Assembly: GCA_937995275.1 (NCBI GenBank)
Contig: CALKKN010000110.1
Span: 1-5,802 of the forward strand
DNA length: 5,802 bases
DNA from: an uncultured Lysobacterales bacterium
Lineage (GTDB): Bacteria > Pseudomonadota > Gammaproteobacteria > Xanthomonadales > SZUA-36
Reading direction: 5' to 3'
Part shown: positions 1-5,491 of the stretch, piece by piece
Layout of the letters: each line of letters opens with the position of its first letter
Position numbering within the stretch: the stretch's first letter is position 1
Notes under the pieces: generated by a model
Told to the model about the DNA's origin: nothing
Database searches by the model: none
The model's input: the letters and a program-made list of their open reading frames with translations, nothing else
Translations under genes and position numbers: made by a program

Positions 1-1551
1 CTTCGCGGCCGGTTTGGCCTGCTTGCGGCGGGGCGCCTTCTTCTTGACCACCCTGGCCGCTTTGCGGGGCGCCGCCGGAGCGATTTCGGCTTCGGGCCCC
101 GTCGTGGCCGGTCGCAGTTCCTGATCCTCCTGCCCGAGCACCCGGCTGAACATCGCCCGCACCTCTGCGACGTGCTTTTCGATCGTCTCCGGGCGCCAGC
201 TGCTGGTGTCCACCGGCGGCAGCACGTCGACCTCCACCGTGGCCGGGCGGAACACGAAGTCGCCTTTTGGCGCGACGTCGCCGGCGTTGTGGACAACCAC
301 CGGGACGATCGGTACGCCCGCCTGCATGGCCAGGTGGAACGCGCCCTTCTTGAACGGCGCCAGCCGGGGCGAGACCGTGCGCGTGCCCTCCGGCGCGATG
401 ACCACCGACTTGCCCTCGTTGCGCAGGGCGTCGACCAGCGGCTGCATGGCCTCGATGGCGCTGGCCGCGTTCGCACGGTCGATGAAGACGGTGCCGGCCA
501 GTTCCATGGTCCTGCCGATCAGCGGAATCCTGCGGATCTCCTTCTTGCCGACGCCGGCGATATCGCGCCGCAGCAGCCGGGCCATGATCACCACGTCGGC
601 CTTGCTCTGGTGATTGAACACGAACACCGCCGGCCGCTGCGACCACAGGTTTTCTTCCCCCCGGATGACCAGATTGAGCCCGATCAGGGCGCTGCTGACA
701 TCGGCGAACAGCGACGTCGCAAAATTGCGCGCTTCGCGCTCCGAGCCGGTCAGCGCCCATATCGGCAGGCCGGCCATGGCCGTCGGCACCAGCGACGCCG
801 TCGCCGCCACCGACCTCAGAAAGCTGAACAGGCCGGGCTGCCCGCGGCTCTTGAAGCGGCGGATCGGCCAACCGTGCTCCTCGGCGATCTCGGTCAGCTT
901 CGCGTTGGGGTTCAGCGGTTGCGGGCGGCCGACCCGCTCCAGCAACTGGATGTCGTCGTCGCTGTCGCTGTAGAAGAAACTCTGGTCGAGGTCGATGCCG
1001 AACTGCGTCGCCAGGTCCTCGGCGGCCAGCACCTTGCCGTCGCCGAAGCACAGCGGCCGGACGATGCCGCCGGTGAACACGCCGTCCTCGACCTCGTAAC
1101 GGCTGCAGATGACATGCTCGATGCCGAGGTCGCGCCCGACCGGCTCCACCTGGTAGGGCGTGGCCGAGGAGATGATGGCGACGGTATGCCCGCGCGCCTT
1201 GTGCGCGTTCACCAGCGCGCGGGATTCCGGGTAGACACGGCGGGCGATCTGCTGCTGGTAGAGTTCCTCGCCGAACGCGATGTAGTCCTCTTCGCGGATG
1301 CCGCGCATGAACCGGGCCGCGGTCGTCATCAGCCCCGAAAAACCCGTCGTGCCCAGCGAGAACTGGGCGACCGCGGAGAGCATCTCGAGAAATTCGTAGG
1401 GCGAGACCTGGCCGCGCCGGACCTGCTCCTTCAGGAACACCGTCGCCGAAAAGCCCGCGATCAGCGTACCGTCGAAATCGAAAAACGCGCCGATCCCCGG
1501 CCCGGCCGGCGCCTCCTCGATGTTCCTGATGACGTCTTTGTGTACGTTCAT
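1..1551 (-). CDS. Bifunctional HAD-IB family hydrolase / 1-acyl-sn-glycerol-3-phosphate acyltransferase (PlsC-like), 3' end cut by window
   Basis: Reading from ATG at 1551, 517 codons stay open to base 1 with no stop, so the C-terminus lies outside the window. The N-terminal half is a HAD-IB phosphatase: motif I DFDGT (D25, D27), motif II IISSAT (S128/S129), K173 and motif IV YSDSDDD (D196, D200). A hydrophobic segment (about 248-267) may anchor it in the inner membrane. The C-terminal half is a PlsC acyltransferase with the HX4D motif NHQSKAD (H314, D319), EGTR (388-391) and the IVPVVV strand (415-420). Family knowledge: PlsC makes phosphatidate from lysophosphatidate; the role of the fused HAD domain is not settled, and a lipid- or serine-phosphate phosphatase is possible. 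After about residue 485 the chain becomes an Ala/Pro/Lys/Arg-rich basic tail. No good Shine-Dalgarno precedes the ATG; in-frame TTG codons at 1560 and 1578 are alternative starts. It lies downstream of gpsA, consistent with phospholipid synthesis. Confidence 0.92.
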   Translation of the reverse strand, partial: MNVHKDVIRNIEEAPAGPGIGAFFDFDGTLIAGFSATVFLKEQVRRGQVSPYEFLEMLSAVAQFSLGTTGFSGLMTTAARFMRGIREEDYIAFGEELYQQQIARRVYPESRALVNAHKARGHTVAIISSATPYQVEPVGRDLGIEHVICSRYEVEDGVFTGGIVRPLCFGDGKVLAAEDLATQFGIDLDQSFFYSDSDDDIQLLERVGRPQPLNPNAKLTEIAEEHGWPIRRFKSRGQPGLFSFLRSVAATASLVPTAMAGLPIWALTGSEREARNFATSLFADVSSALIGLNLVIRGEENLWSQRPAVFVFNHQSKADVVIMARLLRRDIAGVGKKEIRRIPLIGRTMELAGTVFIDRANAASAIEAMQPLVDALRNEGKSVVIAPEGTRTVSPRLAPFKKGAFHLAMQAGVPIVPVVVHNAGDVAPKGDFVFRPATVEVDVLPPVDTSSWRPETIEKHVAEVRAMFSRVLGQEDQELRPATTGPEAEIAPAAPRKAARVVKKKAPRRKQAKPAAK

Positions 1552-1580
1552 GCGGGGCAATCCCGTGTACCCGGCCAATG

Positions 1581-1589
1581 ACTATAACA
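1581..1589 (-). promoter_or_regulatory. Candidate extended -10 promoter of the HAD/PlsC gene
   Basis: On the minus strand the bases read TGTTATAGT: a TGn extension followed by TATAGT, five of six matches to the sigma-70 -10 consensus. The -35 region at 16-18 nt spacing (around TTCGGT) is poor, which is usual for extended -10 promoters. Transcription would start near 1574, giving a leader of about 22 nt before the ATG at 1551. The site lies in the 77-nt gap after gpsA, where I see no terminator, so read-through from gpsA is also possible. The call rests on motif match only. Confidence 0.35.
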
Positions 1590-1628
1590 GACCTTCCCGG
1601 CAGACCGAACGGGCCCGGCGCGATGCGG

Positions 1629-2630
1629 TCAGCCCGGCTCCGACTCGGCGCCTGCAGAGCTCTTCAGCAGCCCCCGGAAGACCTGCCGGGGCGTTCGCTC
1701 GCCCTGCAGCACGGAGTACACGTCGCCGGTGATCGGCATTTCGATGCCGTAGCGCTCGCCCAGCGCCATGACGGTGGGGGCGCTCTTGACGCCTTCGGCC
1801 ACCATGACCATTTCCTCGATGATCTCGTCCAGCGAGCGCCCTCGCCCGAGTTCATAGCCGACGTGGTGGTTGCGGCTTTGTGCGCTGGTGCAGGTGGCGA
1901 TCAGGTCGCCCATTCCGGCCAGCCCAGCGAAGGTCTCCGAGCGCCCGCCCATGGCCACGCCCAGCCGGGTGATCTCGGACAGCCCGCGCGTGATCAGCGC
2001 GGAGCGCGTGTTGTCGCCGGCGCCCTGCCCATCCCCCATGCCTACCGCGATGGCGATGATGTTCTTGAGCACCCCGCCCAGCTCGCAGCCGACCAGGTCG
2101 GTGTTGGTGTAGACGCGGAACAGCCCGCTGTGGAACACCGCCTGCAGCGCGCGCACGATGATCTCGTCCTCCATGGCGATCACGCTGGCCGCGGCCTGGC
2201 CGGCAATGATCTCGCGCGCCAGGTTGGGCCCGGTCAAAACGCCCACCGGGTGGCCGGGCAGCACCTGGTTGGTGATCTCGGTCATGCGCAGATGCGTGCC
2301 GGCCTCCAGGCCCTTGGTCAGGCTGATCACCGGCACCCATGGCCGGATGTGCTCGGCGGCCTGCTCCAGCACCGACCGGAAATGCTGGGACGGGACCCCC
2401 ATGACCAGCACGTCGCAGTCGGAAACGGCCTCCTCGATGCAATGCGTGGCCACGAGCTTGCTGTTCAGCGTGGCGCCCGGCAGGTACTTGCTGTTGCTGT
2501 GCTGCTCGTTGATCTCCCTGACCGTGTCTTCGCAGCGCGCCCAGATCTTGACCGGCGCGTTGCGCGCGATCAGCGACGCCACCGTGGTGCCCCACGACCC
2601 GCCGCCGAGTAGTCCGGCTTTCAGTGTCAT
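1629..2630 (-). CDS. gpsA: NAD(P)+-dependent sn-glycerol-3-phosphate dehydrogenase
   Basis: This 333-residue protein has the usual length of bacterial GpsA (about 330-340). It reduces dihydroxyacetone phosphate to sn-glycerol 3-phosphate in the cytoplasm, supplying the backbone for phospholipids. The N-terminal Rossmann fold shows the dinucleotide loop GGGSWGT (9-15). Further family signatures are SLTKGLE with K106, LTGPNLARE (132-140), the catalytic-lysine segment GGVLKN (K189) and the C-terminal AGMGDLIATC block (238-247) followed by SRNHHVG. No key residue appears to be missing. The ATG start at 2630 is supported by a strong Shine-Dalgarno AGGAGG (complement of 2639-2644) 8 nt upstream. 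It is the first gene of the left block and is divergent from the small exported-protein gene across a 289-nt gap. No convincing sigma-70 promoter was found close upstream. Confidence 0.97.
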   Translation of the reverse strand: MTLKAGLLGGGSWGTTVASLIARNAPVKIWARCEDTVREINEQHSNSKYLPGATLNSKLVATHCIEEAVSDCDVLVMGVPSQHFRSVLEQAAEHIRPWVPVISLTKGLEAGTHLRMTEITNQVLPGHPVGVLTGPNLAREIIAGQAAASVIAMEDEIIVRALQAVFHSGLFRVYTNTDLVGCELGGVLKNIIAIAVGMGDGQGAGDNTRSALITRGLSEITRLGVAMGGRSETFAGLAGMGDLIATCTSAQSRNHHVGYELGRGRSLDEIIEEMVMVAEGVKSAPTVMALGERYGIEMPITGDVYSVLQGERTPRQVFRGLLKSSAGAESEPG

Positions 2631-2727
2631 TGTTATGCCCTCCTCGTCAGCCGCCGTTCGCGTGGGTGCCCCGCACTATCTTAATGAGGTATCGCCCCCG
2701 CGTCTCCTCTGGCCGGTCCCCGCACAA

Positions 2728-2753
2728 TAAATTCATATCGAATAATGAATTTA
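2728..2753. repeat. Inverted repeat with 9-bp arms in the AT-rich intergenic island
   Basis: TAAATTCAT (2728-2736) and ATGAATTTA (2745-2753) are perfect reverse complements separated by an 8-nt spacer. The 26-nt dyad lies between divergent genes and just upstream of a candidate plus-strand -10 element, so it is a reasonable operator candidate for a dimeric regulator. AT-rich DNA yields such dyads by chance more often than the rest of this window would. No T-run follows, so it is not a terminator. Confidence 0.5.
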
Positions 2754-2779
2754 AATGCATTAAATATCAGTGATATAAG
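2751..2779 (+). promoter_or_regulatory. Candidate extended -10 promoter for the small exported-protein gene
   Basis: TGATATAAG (2771-2779) is a TGn extension plus TATAAG, five of six matches to the -10 consensus. A weak -35, TTAAAT (2751-2756), sits at 17-nt spacing. Transcription would begin near 2786, leaving a leader of about 134 nt before the ATG at 2920. A second, weaker pair is TTGCAT (2783-2788) and CTTAAT (2807-2812) with 18-nt spacing. The surrounding AT-rich composition favours promoter activity but also raises chance matches. Confidence 0.4.
2764..2776. promoter_or_regulatory. Short palindrome overlapping a -10 element, candidate operator
   Basis: ATATCA-G-TGATAT is a perfect 13-nt palindrome with a single central base. 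Its right arm overlaps the start of the TATAAG -10 hexamer at 2774-2779. A repressor bound here would block that promoter. The arms are short and AT-rich, so the functional call is an inference. Confidence 0.35.
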
Positions 2780-2919
2780 TCATTGCATCCAAATGTGTGC
2801 CGCGTGCTTAATGAAATGTCGGTTTTTCTTGGTCAGGAGGGGTGCAGCCAAGTTCCACGTTGGTCTTCAACCTGTTTTCAGGCGCATCCCGAGTGACAGC
2901 GACCACAGCGAGGTGACAT

Positions 2920-3357
2920 ATGAAATTCAGGCTCCTTTCGATACTCGCAATCGGTCTGCTCCTCGTTCTCGCCCCCGCTTACGCGGGCAAGGGCGGCCCG
3001 ATTGTCGAAGGCATCTGGTCTGGCGCCGGCCACGCGATCTACCCGGACGGCACGACCGCGGAGATTACGCGCATTGATGCGCAGTTATTCCAGGATGGAA
3101 TGTTTGTTTACGGTGACGCCGAATTCGACGTCGTCGTCGAAGGCTTCCCGATGTACACTCAACCGGGACAGATGAGCGCGCACATGTACGGCAACAAGAT
3201 CAAGGGCGTTCTGGGCTTTTGCCTCCCGGCCGCCCACGAATGCGTGGGCGCCGGCGTGTTTGAAGGCAAACTCAGCGGCAACAGGTTGACCGGAACCATG
3301 CGCGACCTGAGCGATGGCAGCACAGCAGTGATCGTGCTGCGCAGGATGCCGAACTGA
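2920..3357 (+). CDS. Small exported protein of unknown function
   Basis: The product has 145 residues. It begins with a clear Sec signal peptide: basic start MKFR, a hydrophobic core (about 5-18) and an A-Y-A cleavage motif at 20-22, giving a mature protein of about 123 residues starting at G23. There is no lipobox cysteine, so it is probably periplasmic or secreted. The mature part lacks membrane segments. It has alternating hydrophobic residues and many glycines, with a final block of the form G-x-L-S-G-N-x-L-T-G-T followed by a strand, suggesting an all-beta, possibly barrel-like, fold. Two cysteines (C101, C108) could form a disulfide. I recognise no catalytic motif or named family. The start is supported by GAGGTGA at 2910-2916 just before the ATG. 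It is a single-gene unit: AT-rich promoter region before it, strong terminator after it. Its neighbours do not point to a function. Confidence 0.85.
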   Translation: MKFRLLSILAIGLLLVLAPAYAGKGGPIVEGIWSGAGHAIYPDGTTAEITRIDAQLFQDGMFVYGDAEFDVVVEGFPMYTQPGQMSAHMYGNKIKGVLGFCLPAAHECVGAGVFEGKLSGNRLTGTMRDLSDGSTAVIVLRRMPN

Positions 3358-3386
3358 TTCGATTCAACCAGGGGTTCAGGGAAAGC

Positions 3387-3419
3387 AGGCAGCCGCCCTC
3401 GCCGGCGGCTGCCTTTTTT
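3387..3419 (+). terminator. Rho-independent terminator
   Basis: An 11-bp perfect stem (AGGCAGCCGCC, 3387-3397, pairing with GGCGGCTGCCT, 3404-3414) has a 6-nt loop and is followed by six T residues (3414-3419, the first being part of the stem). It lies 30 nt after the stop of the plus-strand gene. Read on the minus strand the hairpin is followed only by GCTTTCCC, so it should work poorly for the convergent dihydropyrimidinase gene. Confidence 0.93.
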
Positions 3420-3454
3420 ACGCGCCCGGCCGGACTCCGGACGATAGCGATCGG

Positions 3455-4849
3455 CTAGCGCATCCCTCCGTACAGACCCCGCTTGATGAACTGCCCGTCA
3501 CCCTTTCGGCCCAGGTATTCATCGCCGCTGACAATGACCTTGCCGCGGGAGATGACGGTTTCCGGAAATCCGGTTACCGACATGCCCTCGTAGGCGTTGT
3601 AGTCCACGTTCATGTGGTGGGTGCAGGGATTGTTGACGCTGATCGTTTCCGAGCGCCCGGGGTCGAAAACCACGATGTCGGCGTCGGAGCCGACGGCGAT
3701 GGTTCCCTTGCGGGGAAACAGCCCGAATGTCTTGGCGGCGGCCGTCGACGTCAGTTCGACGAACTTGTTCAGGGAGATACGGCCCTTGTGGACACCGCCG
3801 TTGTAGACCAGCGCCATGCGGTTTTCCACACCCGGTGCACCGTTGGGGATCTTGGAAAAATCATTCACTCCCAGTTCTTTCTGTTCCTTGAAACAGAAGG
3901 GGCAGTGATCGGTTGAAATCGACTGCAGATCACCGAAGCGCAGTCCCCGCCAGAGCTCCTCCTGGTTCCAGGATTCGCGCAGCGCCGGCGTCATGACGTA
4001 CTTGGCGCCTTCGAACCCCTCCTGTTCATAGTAGCTGTTGTCCAGGAAGAGGTACTGCGGGCAGGTCTCGGCAAACACAGCCACACCGCGGTTACGTGCC
4101 AGCGTTACCTGCTCGAGTGCGTCGGCGCAGGACAGGTGCACGATGTACACGGGCACGTCGGCCACCTCCGCAATGGCGATCGCACGGTGGGTGCCTTCCG
4201 CTTCCATGCGGGTCGGCCGGGTCAGGGCGTGATACTTCGGGCTGGTATGGCCCTCCTCCAGCGCCCGTTTGACGATTTCATCGATGACGATGCCGTTCTC
4301 CGCGTGCATGCAGACGACGGTGCCGTCCTCGCCGGCCTTGCGCATGGCCCGGAAAATCGTGCCGTCATCGACGTAGAGTACGCCCGGGTAGGCCATGAAC
4401 AGTTTGTATGAGGTCACGCCTTCGTCGGCCAGGTGCTTCAATTCCCACAGCCGATCGTCTTCCATGTCCGTCACGATCATGTGGAACCCGTAGTCGATGG
4501 CGGTCTTGCCCTCGGCTTTCTCGTGCCAGGTTTCCAGCCCGGCCAGGGTGGACTGGCCCTTGGTCTGTATCGCGAAATCGATCAGGGTCGTCGTGCCGCC
4601 ATGGGCGGCGGCGCGGGTCCCGGTCTCGAAATCGTCCGCCGAGACAGTGCCTCCGAAAGGCATGTCCAGGTGGGTGTGGGGGTCTACGCCACCGGGAAAG
4701 AGGTACTTACCGGTTGCGTCGATGACGGTGTCCGCTTCCATCGTCAGTCGCTCGCCGATGACCGACACCGTCTGGTTTTCAATGAACACGTCGGCCATGT
4801 AATCGTCGACCGCCGTTATGACACGCCCGTTTTTAATCAGTAGCGACAT
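3455..4849 (-). CDS. hydA: Dihydropyrimidinase / D-hydantoinase
   Basis: This 464-residue cyclic amidohydrolase has the typical length of bacterial hydantoinases and dihydropyrimidinases. The enzyme opens 5,6-dihydrouracil or 5-substituted hydantoins to N-carbamoyl amino acids. The binuclear metal site is complete: HTH (H58, H60) in PGGVDPHTHLD, the lysine expected to be carboxylated in SYKLFMAYPG (K149), H182 in CMHAENG, H238 in YIVHLS and D314 in STDHCPF. Y154 and the PNGAPGVENR segment (336-344) match known substrate-pocket positions. The substrate-loop residues read MTPALR (286-291), where many hydantoinases have SPPLR. A strong Shine-Dalgarno (GGAGG, complement of 4857-4861) lies 7 nt before the ATG. 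It is downstream of the deaminase gene on the same strand with a 95-nt gap. The genomic setting favours dihydropyrimidine over hydantoin as substrate, but sequence alone does not separate them. Confidence 0.95.
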   Translation of the reverse strand: MSLLIKNGRVITAVDDYMADVFIENQTVSVIGERLTMEADTVIDATGKYLFPGGVDPHTHLDMPFGGTVSADDFETGTRAAAHGGTTTLIDFAIQTKGQSTLAGLETWHEKAEGKTAIDYGFHMIVTDMEDDRLWELKHLADEGVTSYKLFMAYPGVLYVDDGTIFRAMRKAGEDGTVVCMHAENGIVIDEIVKRALEEGHTSPKYHALTRPTRMEAEGTHRAIAIAEVADVPVYIVHLSCADALEQVTLARNRGVAVFAETCPQYLFLDNSYYEQEGFEGAKYVMTPALRESWNQEELWRGLRFGDLQSISTDHCPFCFKEQKELGVNDFSKIPNGAPGVENRMALVYNGGVHKGRISLNKFVELTSTAAAKTFGLFPRKGTIAVGSDADIVVFDPGRSETISVNNPCTHHMNVDYNAYEGMSVTGFPETVISRGKVIVSGDEYLGRKGDGQFIKRGLYGGMR

Positions 4850-4882
4850 GGCTGCTCCTCCGGATTGGCGAACGATAACTCA

Positions 4883-4891
4883 ACATTAGCA
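4883..4891 (-). promoter_or_regulatory. Weak candidate extended -10 upstream of the dihydropyrimidinase gene
   Basis: The minus strand reads TGCTAATGT, a TGn extension plus TAATGT (four of six matches to the -10 consensus), about 34-42 nt before the ATG at 4849. No recognisable -35 accompanies it. The deaminase-dihydropyrimidinase gap contains no terminator, so co-transcription from upstream is equally likely. Confidence 0.22.
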
Positions 4892-4944
4892 GCCCGGGCA
4901 GAAAAGCGACAGTGGCGGACCGGGGACACCGCGCAGCGGGCGCG

Positions 4945-5391
4945 TCAATGGCCGATATCTTCGTTCCACAGTTCGGGGTAGTCCCCGATGAAGTCCGTCA
5001 TCAGCCGGATGCACTCGTCATCCTGGAGAACCTGCAGTTGCACCCCGCGAGCCTCGAGCAATTCCTCCTCGCCGCGGAACGTCCGGTTCTCGCCGATGAC
5101 CACGCGGGGAATTCCGTAGAGCAGGATCGCGCCGCTGCACATCGCGCAGGGTGACAGCGTCGTGTACAGGCTGCATTCGCGGTAGACGGAGGCCATCTGC
5201 CGGCCGGCATTTTCCAGCGCGTCCATTTCACCGTGCAGCACGGTGCTGCCCCGCTGGACCCGCCGATTGTGGCCGCGGCCCAGGATCCGACCCCCGTGAA
5301 CCAGGACCGAACCGATCGGAATTCCGCCCTCGGCCAGGCCGAGCCTCGCTTCCTCGATCGCGGCCTCCATGAATGAATCCACGGCATCCAC
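4945..5391 (-). CDS. Cytosine deaminase of the yeast Fcy1 type (CDA/TadA fold)
   Basis: The product has up to 148 residues and shows the zinc site of the cytidine deaminase superfamily: HGE (H53, proton-shuttle E55) and PCAMC (C82, C85). The arrangement recalls yeast cytosine deaminase Fcy1 along its whole length as I remember that sequence: EGGIPIG, GRGHN, GSTVLHGE, LYTTLSPC, YGIPRVVIGEN and a WxEDIG C-terminus, which in Fcy1 carries a pocket aspartate. It would convert cytosine to uracil plus ammonia in the cytoplasm. Bacteria more often use the unrelated amidohydrolase CodA. Start choice: GTG at 5391 has no good ribosome site, whereas GTG at 5382 (residue 4) has AGGTGG (complement of 5388-5393) 5 nt upstream; ATG at 5370 is a third option. 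The gene heads the minus-strand pyrimidine pair and is divergent from the ureidopropionase-like gene. Deamination of a related base or of a nucleoside cannot be excluded. Confidence 0.85.
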   Translation of the reverse strand: MDAVDSFMEAAIEEARLGLAEGGIPIGSVLVHGGRILGRGHNRRVQRGSTVLHGEMDALENAGRQMASVYRECSLYTTLSPCAMCSGAILLYGIPRVVIGENRTFRGEEELLEARGVQLQVLQDDECIRLMTDFIGDYPELWNEDIGH

Positions 5392-5415
5392 CTGCTATCT
5401 TTGAGGGTAAGGTGT

Positions 5416-5451
5416 CAGAATAGCACCGCCGAATGGCGAGATGATATTCTG
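5416..5451. promoter_or_regulatory. Divergent promoter region with a shared dyad
   Basis: CAGAATA (5416-5422) and TATTCTG (5445-5451) are perfect reverse complements flanking 22 nt. On each strand the arm gives an extended -10-like element: TGATATTCT on plus (5442-5450) and TGCTATTCT on minus (5425-5417). Inside lies a second, nearly concentric dyad, CGCC-GAAT-GGCG (5427-5438). The plus promoter would start near 5457 (leader about 35 nt) and the minus promoter near 5410 (leader about 20-30 nt). Neither has a good -35, so activator dependence is possible. Motif inspection only. Confidence 0.35.
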
Positions 5452-5491
5452 GCGGCGCCAGCGAAACAGAGATCAGGACGGACCGCAAACC

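Noticed and set aside
172..1581. A 469-codon open frame on the plus strand opposite the HAD/PlsC gene
   Set aside because: It is antisense to a gene with complete HAD and PlsC motifs. Its product is rich in Arg, His, Asp and Ala, typical of the shadow frame of GC-rich coding DNA, and has no recognisable domain.
1578..2612. A 344-codon open frame on the plus strand opposite gpsA
   Set aside because: It is a GC-driven shadow of gpsA; the product is low-complexity with many Arg, His, Asp and Gln residues and no motif.
2835..2916. A possible leader peptide reading from GTG 2842 after AGGAGG (2835-2840) and ending TGA at 2914-2916
   Set aside because: The ribosome-site-like sequence is only 1 nt from the GTG, and the next in-frame start (TTG 2860) is too far away. 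The peptide has no attenuator-like codon run.
2745..3077. A 110-codon plus-strand frame starting in the AT-rich island and overlapping the exported-protein gene
   Set aside because: It begins inside the 9-bp dyad, has no ribosome site, and its second half is an out-of-frame, Arg-rich reading of the exported-protein gene.
3421..3454. Short CG-rich inverted segments (CCGG/CGATCG repeats) after the dihydropyrimidinase stop as a possible minus-strand terminator
   Set aside because: The stems are short and imperfect, and no T-run follows on the minus strand.
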